Shown here: positions 16,641-23,572 of the stretch, one piece after another | How the letters are laid out: each line of letters begins with the position of its first letter | How positions within the stretch are numbered: the stretch's first letter is position 1 | DNA from: Streptomyces alboniger | GTDB taxonomy: Bacteria; Actinomycetota; Actinomycetes; Streptomycetales; Streptomycetaceae | Reading direction: 5' to 3' | Assembly: GCF_008704395.1 (NCBI RefSeq) | Contig: NZ_CP023695.1 | Coordinates: 3,596,001 to 3,660,000, forward strand | Length of the DNA: 64,000 bases | Notes under the pieces: generated by a model | Told to the model about the DNA's origin: nothing | The model's input: only the letters and a program-made list of their open reading frames with translations | Databases searched by the model: none | Translations under genes and position numbers: made by a program

Positions 16641-17120
16641 GACGGTCGGGCAGGCAAGGTCCGGTGCGGCACGGTTCGGGGAGCACGTCACCAGAGCTAC
16701 GGACAGAAACGCGGGCCTCTCCAGGTAGAAGCCGTGGGATACATCTCCGCCCCAACCGAGCCGTTCGGCAGCGCAGTGAACCAGTAGTGCCAGTCGCGTA
16801 CTGTCGCGGTCCGACTCGGAGGCGAACCGGGGCGCGTACTCCGCCAGTCGTTGCCCGAGCCATTCCGCCGCTTCCTTCGGCTCCTCCCAGGTGCCGCGAA
16901 CGAGGCGCCCGGGTTTCATCAACCAGAGGGCCGTTTCCATCGGGGGGAGGTCGCCGGTGCGGAACTCCACAACGGCTTCCTTGTACCGCTGGTTGAGCTT
17001 GTGCCCTTCTGGGTCGTCCTCCCTCGACGGTGGGGGTGGCGAGGCGCCAGAGGACCGTCTGTGGCCCTCCTTGTCGAACCGCTTCTTGTCGCCGGTCCAT
17101 AGGTAGCCGTGGTGGTGCAA
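16632..17120 (-). CDS. Hypothetical protein of XRE-cassette type
   Basis: 162 residues, no function recognised. The N-terminal YLWTGDKKRFDKEG and the central EWLGQRLAEYAPRFASES, RLALLVHCAAERLGWG look like genuine coding sequence of a type common in Streptomyces accessory cassettes. The start at 17120 is a TTG without a convincing Shine-Dalgarno, so an internal start is possible. The 3' end runs past a plausible C-terminus (FYLERPAFLSVAL) into a Pro/Arg tail that may be read-through into element-junction DNA. It is 17 nt downstream of the DUF397 gene and presumably co-transcribed. Confidence 0.6.
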   Translation of the reverse strand: MHHHGYLWTGDKKRFDKEGHRRSSGASPPPPSREDDPEGHKLNQRYKEAVVEFRTGDLPPMETALWLMKPGRLVRGTWEEPKEAAEWLGQRLAEYAPRFASESDRDSTRLALLVHCAAERLGWGGDVSHGFYLERPAFLSVALVTCSPNRAAPDLACPTVRP

Positions 17121-17136
17121 CTGTCGCGAGCGGCCG

Positions 17137-17367
17137 TCAGGCCGACAGGCCGAAGCGCGCTGGGTCGATACCGGCCGCGTCCAGTTCGGCCGTGGTGAAG
17201 CGCAGCGGGGCCAGGTCGGGGCGCTTGTCGTCGCCCAGCGCCCATGCGCCCGGGCCGATCTTCGCGAGCGTCGCGCACGACTCGCCGTCCGGATGCGTGT
17301 TGCCTCCGCACGCCTTGAAGAACGTAGCTCCGTCGAGAGGCAGGCTGTACAGGTCGGTTTCAGGCAT
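17137..17367 (-). CDS. DUF397-like small protein
   Basis: 76 residues. PLDGATFFKACGGNTHPDGE, TLAKIGPGAWALGDDKR and LRFTTAELDAAGIDP fit the DUF397-like partners that accompany XRE/DUF5753 regulators in Streptomyces. ATG 17367 has GAAGG 8 nt upstream; the longer frame to 17427 is not needed. It lies about 125 nt downstream of the XRE gene on the same strand. By analogy it may modulate that regulator; some pairs behave as toxin-antitoxin-like modules, which is inference here. Confidence 0.75.
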   Translation of the reverse strand: MPETDLYSLPLDGATFFKACGGNTHPDGESCATLAKIGPGAWALGDDKRPDLAPLRFTTAELDAAGIDPARFGLSA

Positions 17368-17493
17368 GGGTGTGCCTTCCTGTGAAGTCAGTGACGGGGG
17401 AAGCAGGACCATTTCTGTGTCTGCCACACGCCGACCGTCCTTCGTCAGCCACGGTCGGCATGGCTACATCCTCGGACTACCGACGAGGGACCT

Positions 17494-18345
17494 CTAGCCC
17501 GTTTCCCGTTGCTGCAAGAGGTCGTCCCGGACCCCTTCGAGGAACCCTTTCAGCTCGTCGCCAGAGAGCGAGCTTTCGGTGAACCCATCGAACTTGGCTA
17601 CGTATAGGGCAACGTCCTTCGGGTCGGTAACCACTACGTCGGCGTGCACCGTCTCTACCGACACGGCCCGGTCGTCCCTGATGACGAAAGCGTGGTTGGG
17701 AATGTCATGCTTGGGCCCCGCCAGGGGTACGACCCCGATGTCGACGTTGGGCAGCCGGGACAGGGTGATCATCCGGTCCATCTGCCCGGCCATGACGAGC
17801 GGCGGCACGATCAGCCACCGAAGCACCGGCTCCGTGATCACGAATCGCAGCGTCTTGCTCGTGTCGTACAGCACCTGTTGCCGCTCCAGACGGGCACTGA
17901 TGGTGCGCCGGACCGTGTCCTCTGTGAGGTCGTCGTGGCGCGACAGGATGGCTCGCATGTACTCCGGGGTCTGGAGCAGCCCTGGCATCAGAGCCGGTTG
18001 GAAGAGTCTGAGAAGGCTCATACGGGCCTCTACGGCCTGTAGCTGCTTCTGGGCCTTGTGGAGTCCCGCACGCTGGATCAGACGCCACGCTGTGGCTTCT
18101 GTGGCCACGGCCCGCGCAGCCTCCATGTACTCCGCCTTGACGCCGTCCGAGACACCGATGGCGGTGAGGATGCGGTCTACGTCATCTGCGCTCGGGGCGA
18201 GCTTCCCCGTCTCGATCTTGCTGAGCTTGCTGGCAGACATGACGGCACTGCGAGCCACAGCCTTGGCCTCCTTGCCAGAGGCTTGCCGTAGGACTCGCAG
18301 CGCTGCGCCCAACTCCGAACGGTTCACTCCCCGTGTCTTGCCCAC
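17494..18345 (-). CDS. XRE-family regulator with DUF5753 domain
   Basis: 283 residues. An N-terminal helix-turn-helix (ALRVLRQASGKEAKAVARSA, SASKLSKIETGKLAPSADDV, about residues 12-60) is followed by a DUF5753 region (LFQPALMPGLLQTPEYMRA, TISARLERQQVLYD, VLRWLI, VVPLAGPKHDIPNHAFVI). This architecture is the commonest Streptomyces XRE type and includes developmental regulators. It overlaps the upstream DUF6879 gene by 22 nt, so they are coupled. ATG 18345 or the in-frame GTG at 18327 could be the start. Likely a local transcription regulator of the cassette. Confidence 0.9.
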   Translation of the reverse strand: MGKTRGVNRSELGAALRVLRQASGKEAKAVARSAVMSASKLSKIETGKLAPSADDVDRILTAIGVSDGVKAEYMEAARAVATEATAWRLIQRAGLHKAQKQLQAVEARMSLLRLFQPALMPGLLQTPEYMRAILSRHDDLTEDTVRRTISARLERQQVLYDTSKTLRFVITEPVLRWLIVPPLVMAGQMDRMITLSRLPNVDIGVVPLAGPKHDIPNHAFVIRDDRAVSVETVHADVVVTDPKDVALYVAKFDGFTESSLSGDELKGFLEGVRDDLLQQRETG

Positions 18346-18848
18346 CAGTCCACGAAGGGCACCGCGTTCGCGAGTGCCGTGTCCCGGTAGGTGACGTATT
18401 CAGGTCCTCGGTCATCGGGGAGTACATCAGCACCGAGGAACTTCCCGTCATGGCTGTAGTGCATGGGAGCGGCCGTGACTGAGTCGAACAGCCAGAAGTC
18501 CCCAACGCCAGGCAGTGGATTGGGCCGGTCGGTCAGGTCAAGGATGAAGAACTCCTCTCCGGCCGTGGCGTTGGTGACGTAGCCCCACCCGAGTTCGAAG
18601 CGTAGATACGGGGTCAGGGGCCGCGTCAGGATGTGGACGCGGTACATGCGCCGTCCGGCGTCCACGTGGGCCTTGACCTCTTCGAGCCAATCGGCGTTGT
18701 AGTCGGGGGGCTTCTTCTGGCCGTCGCGGAACAGGCCGTACGCGTCCACGCTGCCCGACTGGCTGTAGTCGTCCAGGGTCTCCAGCCGGAACGCCTCAGC
18801 GTCGAAGGCGTCGAAGAGGTTCCCCAGACTCCTAGCCAAGCCGGCCAC
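18324..18848 (-). CDS. DUF6879 family protein
   Basis: About 174 residues of the DUF6879 type. Landmarks: LFDAFDAEAFRLETLDDY, GRRMYRVHILTRPLTPYLRF, ELGWGYVTNATAGEEFFILD, DFWLFDSV and the C-terminal FVDWWARHG. These proteins are nearly always encoded with DUF5753 XRE regulators. The GTG at 18848 (or TTG 18851) lies inside the end of the 59-residue upstream gene, and the 3' end overlaps the XRE start, so three genes are chained by overlaps. Molecular role unknown. Confidence 0.85.
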   Translation of the reverse strand: MAGLARSLGNLFDAFDAEAFRLETLDDYSQSGSVDAYGLFRDGQKKPPDYNADWLEEVKAHVDAGRRMYRVHILTRPLTPYLRFELGWGYVTNATAGEEFFILDLTDRPNPLPGVGDFWLFDSVTAAPMHYSHDGKFLGADVLPDDRGPEYVTYRDTALANAVPFVDWWARHGE

Positions 18849-19011
18849 CAAACGCCTTATTGATGAGGTCCATGGGGATCTCCACGCGAGTCTCGTGGGC
18901 AGGGATCGTCAGACCGTGGTCTGCGGGTGTCTCGCCCTGTACGAGGATCGTGCCCCGGTCGGTCTTGTAGATGGTGGGGCAGTCCTTCTTGTCGCATGAC
19001 GTCGCAAGCAT
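18832..19011 (-). CDS. Small 59-residue protein heading the XRE cassette
   Basis: ATG at 19011 preceded by GGGGAAG (7-nt spacing) opens a 59-codon frame: MLATSCDKKDCPTIYKTDRG, then TILVQGETPADHGLTIPAHE and a C-terminal TRVEIPMDLINKAFGG, ending TAG at 18832-18834. Two cysteines (CDKKDC) hint at metal or disulfide. It overlaps the start of the DUF6879 gene by 17-20 nt and is the first gene of the minus-strand cassette. Resembles short companions of DUF6879/DUF397 proteins; function unknown. Start, Shine-Dalgarno and overlap together make it a credible gene. Confidence 0.75.
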   Translation of the reverse strand: MLATSCDKKDCPTIYKTDRGTILVQGETPADHGLTIPAHETRVEIPMDLINKAFGGRLG

Positions 19012-19156
19012 GGTGACTTCCCCGGTCTCCCCTTCCTAGCGGTCAGGCTCCTGTTCGATCATTCCGAGGGCTCGTCAAGAGAGACAAGGGCGCGGAGTTG
19101 CAGGAACGGGAAACCGAGCCGGAGCGCAGACGTCAACGCCTGACCGGAAGCACCAC

Positions 19157-19162
19157 TAGTAT
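19157..19162 (+). promoter_or_regulatory. -10 element of the PadR operon
   Basis: TAGTAT is a near-consensus -10 about 54 nt upstream of the padR-like GTG, with no clear -35. The surrounding ACTAGTAT...AATAGT is partly symmetric and could be the PadR autoregulatory site. Region 19012-19215 also holds the divergent promoter of the XRE cassette. Confidence 0.4.
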
Positions 19163-19215
19163 GAATCCCGCAATAGTCCCTGGACCTGAAGAGTGGCCCG
19201 AACCGGGAGGCACCC

Positions 19216-19590
19216 GTGACCGACGCCCACACCGCGTGGACCCGCGCCGCGCTGCCCGTGTGCCTCCTCGGCATCCTCGACGGCGAGGAGAAGAGCTACG
19301 GCTACGCCCTGCTCGGCCGCCTCGCCGACGCGGGGCTCGAAGGGGTCAAGGCCGCGACGCTCTACCCCGCCCTGACGCGCCTCGAAGAGGAGAGCGCCGT
19401 CGAGATCGAGTGGGGTGCGGGAGAGGGCGGTCCCGGGCGGAAGTACTACCGGATCACCGAGGAGGGGCGGGCGAGGCTGCGGCGTGACCAGGCCGCGTGG
19501 GGTGACTTCACCCGGACCGTCGCCTCGCTCCTCGGCAAGGGGGACGACAGTGGGCAACACACCCGGGACACCCATGACGCGGGCGGCTGA
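19216..19590 (+). CDS. PadR-family transcriptional regulator
   Basis: 124 residues. Winged-helix PadR domain: LPVCLLGILDGEEKSYGYAL, AATLYPALTRLEEE and GGPGRKYYRITEEGRARLRR. The GTG is preceded by GGGAGG. It overlaps the next gene, a membrane protein with a short N-terminal helical domain, by 41 nt. This regulator/membrane-protein pair is a recurrent actinobacterial and firmicute arrangement in which PadR represses its own operon. The effector is unknown. Confidence 0.92.
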   Translation: MTDAHTAWTRAALPVCLLGILDGEEKSYGYALLGRLADAGLEGVKAATLYPALTRLEEESAVEIEWGAGEGGPGRKYYRITEEGRARLRRDQAAWGDFTRTVASLLGKGDDSGQHTRDTHDAGG

Positions 19591-20617
19591 CCTCGTCTGG
19601 GCCCGCGAGGAGGACGAGGAGTGGGCCGACACCGTCCACGTACGGCTCCTGCTCGACCACGACGCGCCCGCCGGCCTCGCCGACGAGGTGCTCGCCGAGG
19701 CCCACCAGATCGTGCGCGAGGCGGGGCTGCCCGCCCCGGAGGTCCTCGGCGAGCCCGAGGCGTACGCGCGTACCGTCGCCGCCGAGCGCATCAGCGAGAA
19801 GGACCGGGCCAAGGTCGACTCGCACGGCCTGACACCCGGTGAGCGCGTCTGCGCCTCCCTCGGGACGCTCGGGTTCATCGGGTTCTGCCTGTGCGTCATG
19901 CACTGGTTCGAGGACGGGCTGTGGGCGAGCGGCAGCTGGGCCTCGGTCGCGGGATGGACCACGGTCGTGGCCGTCGTCTCGCTCGGCACCCTCGCCTTCG
20001 TCGCCCGCGCCGCCGGACGGATCCGGGGCATGTGGGGCTTCCTCACGGGGGCCGCCTGCGCGTTCGCGGGCGGGATCGCCGTCGCCACCAACACCCCCGG
20101 GGAGCGGTTGTTCGAGGTGCCCGTGCCGGTGCTGATGGCGGGCTGCGCCGCGTGGACCGTCGCGGCCTACGCGTTCCCGGACGCCGCCCTCGACCGCTGG
20201 TTCGCACCGCGCCCGCACGCCGACGACGAGCAGTGGCTCGCCCGGCTCGAAGGGCTGCTGCGGGGGCGGCACGCCATGCCGGCCGCCGAGGCGCGCGGCC
20301 ATGTGCGCGAGGCCCGGCAGCATCTCTTCGGAGCGGACCGCGAGCGCGCCGAGGACACCTTCGGCGACGTCGAGGTGTACGCCATGCGGCTCGCCGAAGG
20401 ACCCCGCAAGCAGCAGCGGATCGCCCGCCACAAGCTGTACCGCACGGCGGCGGCCGCCGTGGTATTCACCGTCCTCGCCGTCGACGAGACCCTCGAAACG
20501 GGCCACTTCTCGGGCTGGGTCGCCTGCTACGTGGGCGCGGCCGGCGCCTGGATATGGACCCTGATCTCCGAGTGGCGCGACCTCCGCAAGCCCGGCCGGG
20601 CCGGCAAGGCCGCTTAG
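19550..20617 (+). CDS. Membrane protein with HAAS-like N-terminal domain
   Basis: 355 residues. The N-terminal soluble part (WADTVHVRLLLDHDAP, LADEVLAEAHQIVREAG, LGEPEAYARTVA) looks like the HAAS/DUF1700-type helical domain paired with PadR regulators, and a similar motif recurs in the middle (AEARGHVREARQHLFGADR, FGDVEVYAMRLAEG). Membrane helices are at about 100-120, 130-150, 155-175, 180-200 and twice near the C-terminus. The GTG at 19550 has GGGGGA 5 nt upstream and overlaps padR. Probably an envelope sensor or permease-associated protein; no transport motif seen. Confidence 0.75.
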   Translation: MGNTPGTPMTRAADLVWAREEDEEWADTVHVRLLLDHDAPAGLADEVLAEAHQIVREAGLPAPEVLGEPEAYARTVAAERISEKDRAKVDSHGLTPGERVCASLGTLGFIGFCLCVMHWFEDGLWASGSWASVAGWTTVVAVVSLGTLAFVARAAGRIRGMWGFLTGAACAFAGGIAVATNTPGERLFEVPVPVLMAGCAAWTVAAYAFPDAALDRWFAPRPHADDEQWLARLEGLLRGRHAMPAAEARGHVREARQHLFGADRERAEDTFGDVEVYAMRLAEGPRKQQRIARHKLYRTAAAAVVFTVLAVDETLETGHFSGWVACYVGAAGAWIWTLISEWRDLRKPGRAGKAA

Positions 20618-20657
20618 CGCGAGGTTCGGCGGGCCCACCGGAGCCGACCGGGCCGGT

Positions 20658-20663
20658 TAGCCT
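20658..20663 (+). promoter_or_regulatory. Leaderless -10 box
   Basis: TAGCCT with exactly 7 nt to ATG 20671 of the GNAT gene; no Shine-Dalgarno. Confidence 0.5.
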
Positions 20664-20670
20664 GCCCCGC

Positions 20671-21180
20671 ATGATCCTGGAACCGCTCGTCGCCGTCGGG
20701 GGCGCGCTGCCCGGTCACCTCCTCACCGAGGTGACCGCGCTGTACGCGGCGAACCGTGACTTCTTCGCGCTCAGCGGGGACTTCCCCGACCCCGACGACA
20801 TCCGCGTCGAGCAGGTCGCCAAGGCCCTCGCGGACGAGCTGGCCCATCCGGACGCGGAGGTCCTGCTCGCCCGCTCCGAGGGGCGGCTCGTCGCGGTCGC
20901 CGTCACCCTCGCCCGCCACCCCGACCCCACCGATCCCGACCCGTGGCTCGGGCTGCTCGTCGTCGCCGCGGAGCTGCACCGCACGGGCGTGGGGCGGCGG
21001 GTGGCGGCCCTCGTCGAGGAACGGTTCCGGGAGGCGGGCCGGGACGCCGTGCGCCTCGCGGTCCTGGAGAACAACCCGAAGGCGCTGCGCTTTTGGACCG
21101 CGCTCGGCTATCTCGTCATCGGCCACCGCGAGGACCGCGCACGCCACCGCCCGTGCGCGGTCCTGCGCAAGCCGCTCTAG
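20671..21180 (+). CDS. GNAT N-acetyltransferase
   Basis: 169 residues. The acetyl-CoA site lies in LGLLVVAAELHRTGVGRRVA (motif A, with RTGVGRR as the pyrophosphate loop), and RLAVLENNPKALRFWTALGY is motif B; LLARSEGRLVAVAVTLARH is the preceding strand. Typical single-domain GNAT of unknown acceptor. It is preceded by a leaderless promoter and ends 9 nt before the convergent M1 peptidase gene. Confidence 0.88.
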   Translation: MILEPLVAVGGALPGHLLTEVTALYAANRDFFALSGDFPDPDDIRVEQVAKALADELAHPDAEVLLARSEGRLVAVAVTLARHPDPTDPDPWLGLLVVAAELHRTGVGRRVAALVEERFREAGRDAVRLAVLENNPKALRFWTALGYLVIGHREDRARHRPCAVLRKPL

Positions 21181-21189
21181 CGAGGCCGT

Positions 21190-22635
21190 TCAGGGGCGGT
21201 CCGGCCTGCCGTCCCCGTAGAGCCAGTCCCCCCAGATCCGGCTCACCTTCTCGCGCGCCTCGTCGCCGCCCGCGTGCTCCTCGACGTACTCGGTGAAGTC
21301 CCTGGTGTCCGCGTTCTTGTGCCGGTACGTCTTCGCCCAGCCCTGCACGATGTCGTAGAACGCGTCGTCGCCCACCGCCTGGCGGATCTTGTGGATGACC
21401 ATCGCGCCGCGCTCGTAGACCGGCGCCTCCGAGATGTGCGCGGCGTCGGTGGGCTTGGCGGGCGGGAAGGCCCAGACCGCCTCGTTGTCCTCCTTGTCGG
21501 CGTAGAGGTCACCCTCGTACAGCGCGTCGAACGTCTCCTGCGCGCTGTCACCGCCGTTGTCCTCCGCGTACAGCCACTCCGCGTACGTCGCGAAGCCCTC
21601 GTTGAGCCACATGTCCCGCCAGGACTTGGGCGTGACGGAGTCGCCGAACCACTGGTGGGCCAGTTCGTGGACGAGGAGCGCGGTGTCGGGGGGACCGGGG
21701 AAGACGGGCCGGGTCTGGGTCTCCAGGGCGTACCCCGCGTCCCCCTCCCGGTCGACGATCGCGCCGGCCGACGAGAAGGGGTAGGGGCCGAAGTTGTACT
21801 CCGCCCACTCCAGGACGTCCGGAAGCTTCGCGAGGATCTTCTTGCTCGCCTTCGCCTGGGACGGGTCGACGGCCGTGATGACCGGCAGCCCGTCCTCCGT
21901 CGCCGACGTCTCCATCTCGTACTTCCCGATGGCGACGGTCGCCAGATAGCTCGCCATGGGTTCGGCGCTGTGCCAGGCGAAGGTGGTGCGGCCGTTCTTG
22001 GTCGACTCGCGCGTCAACTCGCCGTTGGAGACGGCCTTCAGCCCCTTGGGGACGGTGACCTCTATGTCGTACGAGGCCTTGTCGCTCGGGTGGTGGTTGC
22101 CCGGGAACCACGCCATGGAGCCGGTCGGCTGGCCGAGCGCGAGCGCGCCGTCCGCCGTCTTGAGCCAGCCCTCCTCGGAGTCGTCCGCGTCGGTGATGGT
22201 CTCCGGGGAGCCGGAGTAGCGGACGCTCGCCACGAACGTCTCGCCGCGGTCGAGTTCGTCGGCCGGGCGGACCCTCAGCTCGTGGCCCGCCCGCTGGAAC
22301 CGGGCCGCCTTGCCCTCGACGGTGATCGCCGAGACGTCGAGGCCCTTGAGGTCGAGGTTGAAGGAGCTGAGGTTCTTGGCGGCGCGGGCGGTGATCTCCG
22401 CGGTGCCGGTGAGGTGCCGCGCCTCGGGGTCGTAGCCGAGGGTCAGGCCGTAGTGCGTGACGTCGTAGCCGCCGTTGCCCAGCTTGGGGAAGTACGGGTC
22501 GCGCACGCCGTCCGCGCCCGGGGTGCCGTCCACGCCCGCGCCGCCGCAGCCGCTCACGGTGGCGAGCAGGGCGAGCGCGCAGGCGACGGTACGGGGCAGG
22601 GTGGCGGCTCGGACGGCCGGAGATCGCAGGTCCAC
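21190..22635 (-). CDS. Secreted M1-family aminopeptidase lipoprotein
   Basis: 481 residues. The GTG at 22635 gives a signal peptide with lipobox V-S-G-C (Cys30), so the enzyme is probably anchored outside the membrane. The zinc site HELAH (323-327) with WLNEGFATYAEW 18 residues later supplies the third ligand Glu. An N-terminal beta-saddle domain (YGLTLGYDPEARHLTGTAEI) precedes it; the C-terminal HEAT-like domain of full M1 enzymes is missing, as usual for this actinobacterial subgroup. TAAGAT 7 nt upstream of GTG and no Shine-Dalgarno indicate a leaderless mRNA; TTG 22656 is an unlikely alternative. Confidence 0.9.
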   Translation of the reverse strand: MDLRSPAVRAATLPRTVACALALLATVSGCGGAGVDGTPGADGVRDPYFPKLGNGGYDVTHYGLTLGYDPEARHLTGTAEITARAAKNLSSFNLDLKGLDVSAITVEGKAARFQRAGHELRVRPADELDRGETFVASVRYSGSPETITDADDSEEGWLKTADGALALGQPTGSMAWFPGNHHPSDKASYDIEVTVPKGLKAVSNGELTRESTKNGRTTFAWHSAEPMASYLATVAIGKYEMETSATEDGLPVITAVDPSQAKASKKILAKLPDVLEWAEYNFGPYPFSSAGAIVDREGDAGYALETQTRPVFPGPPDTALLVHELAHQWFGDSVTPKSWRDMWLNEGFATYAEWLYAEDNGGDSAQETFDALYEGDLYADKEDNEAVWAFPPAKPTDAAHISEAPVYERGAMVIHKIRQAVGDDAFYDIVQGWAKTYRHKNADTRDFTEYVEEHAGGDEAREKVSRIWGDWLYGDGRPDRP

Positions 22636-22642
22636 GCCGGTG

Positions 22643-22648
22643 ATCTTA
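22643..22648 (-). promoter_or_regulatory. Leaderless -10 box of the M1 peptidase gene
   Basis: TAAGAT on the minus strand, 7 nt before GTG 22635; this helps choose that start over TTG 22656. Confidence 0.5.
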
Positions 22649-22689
22649 TGCGGCAATTGTTCGGGCTTGGGGTGGCGCCCCTCTCCGAG

Positions 22690-23247
22690 TCAGCGGCCGA
22701 GCGCCGCCACGCCCGCCTTCGCGAACTTCTCGTCCAGGTCGCCGCTCGGGGCCCCCGCGACGCCGATGCCCGCGACGGGCGCGCCCTTGGCGGTCACCGG
22801 GGCACCGCCGGCGAGGAACAGCGTGCCGGGGATGTCCTTCAAATTCGGGGCCTGCTCCAGGCGCTTGGCCAGCTCGGAGGTGGGAGCGTTCCAGGAGACG
22901 GCGGTGTAGGCCTTCTTCTCGGCGGACTCGTACGACTGCGGGCCCGCGCCGTCGCCGCGCAGCGTGACGACGGTGTTGCCGTTGCGGTCGACGACGGCGA
23001 CGGAGACGCGCTGGTTCTCCTTCTTCGCCGCGTCCAGGGTGGCCTGCGCGGCCTTCGTGGCGGCGGCGACGGTGAGGTGCGTGCTGCGCGTCAGGTGCTT
23101 GTCGCCCGCGTCGGCGGTGACGGCGGCCTTGGCGGCGGCGTCCGGGGTACCGGCGCTCGCGGAGACGGCACCGAAGGTACCGGCGCCGAGGGTGGCGACG
23201 GCACCGGTGAGGACGCGGGCGCGGGTGCGGCGGGAGAGGTTCTTCAT
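22690..23247 (-). CDS. hbpS: HbpS-like extracellular haem-binding sensor protein
   Basis: 185 residues. A signal peptide with twin-Arg-like SRRTRARVLTGAVATLGAG precedes a GlcG/HbpS domain: THLTVAAATKAAQATLDAAK, VSVAVVDRNGNTVVTLRGDG, TAVSWNAPTSELAKRLEQ and the C-terminal GGAPVTAKGAPVAGIGVAG. In S. reticuli HbpS binds haem outside the cell and modulates the sensor kinase SenS. Here it is divergent from a kinase/regulator pair matching SenS-SenR, so the three-component redox/haem system is complete. ATG 23247 has AAGGAG 7 nt upstream. The cysteines are absent, so any haem contact uses other residues. Confidence 0.87.
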   Translation of the reverse strand: MKNLSRRTRARVLTGAVATLGAGTFGAVSASAGTPDAAAKAAVTADAGDKHLTRSTHLTVAAATKAAQATLDAAKKENQRVSVAVVDRNGNTVVTLRGDGAGPQSYESAEKKAYTAVSWNAPTSELAKRLEQAPNLKDIPGTLFLAGGAPVTAKGAPVAGIGVAGAPSGDLDEKFAKAGVAALGR

Positions 23248-23280
23248 CGGGGGCTCCTTGGGGGGCTGAGTTCGGGTGGT

Positions 23281-23383
23281 GCGGCCGGAAGGAAGGTTTT
23301 CTCGCGGCCGGAAGGAAGGTGTGCTCGGGAAGGTGTGCTCGGGCAGGTGTTCTCGAAAAGGTGCTCTCGGGAAGGTGCTCTCT
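23281..23383. repeat. Tandem 14-bp repeats in the hbpS-senS intergenic region
   Basis: Five contiguous 14-bp units follow GGAAGGTG(T/C)(G/T)CTCG: 23314-23327, 23328-23341, 23342-23355, 23356-23369 and 23370-23383. The first two are identical. A sixth diverged copy is at 23291-23304. In addition a 17-bp direct repeat (GCGGCCGGAAGGAAGGT) occurs at 23281 and 23304. The array lies 35-136 bp upstream of hbpS and about 190 bp before senS. A TTGACC (23484-23489) nearer senS may be its -35. The rest of 23248-23572 shows no gene. Confidence 0.85.
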
Positions 23384-23572
23384 TCCTCTGCCATCGATCC
23401 TCGGGCCGATTCCGGGCCGCACCCCTCGACGTACCGGCTGGGAGCCGCGCGCGGCTCGGCCGACACCGGGGTCAGCCGATCGGTTGACCCCCGCGTGGCC
23501 CCGCCGGGTCACAATGAGGGTGTTTGCCCAGTTCACCGAGGGCGTCACGCCGTACGAGAGGGAGGCCCCGCA

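Noticed and set aside
23276..23572. N-terminal extension of SenS through the 14-bp repeats
   Set aside because: The encoded residues (repeated Gly-Lys-Val-Cys-Ser-Gly) are repeat-derived; GTG 23573 has a proper Shine-Dalgarno and starts the first membrane segment.
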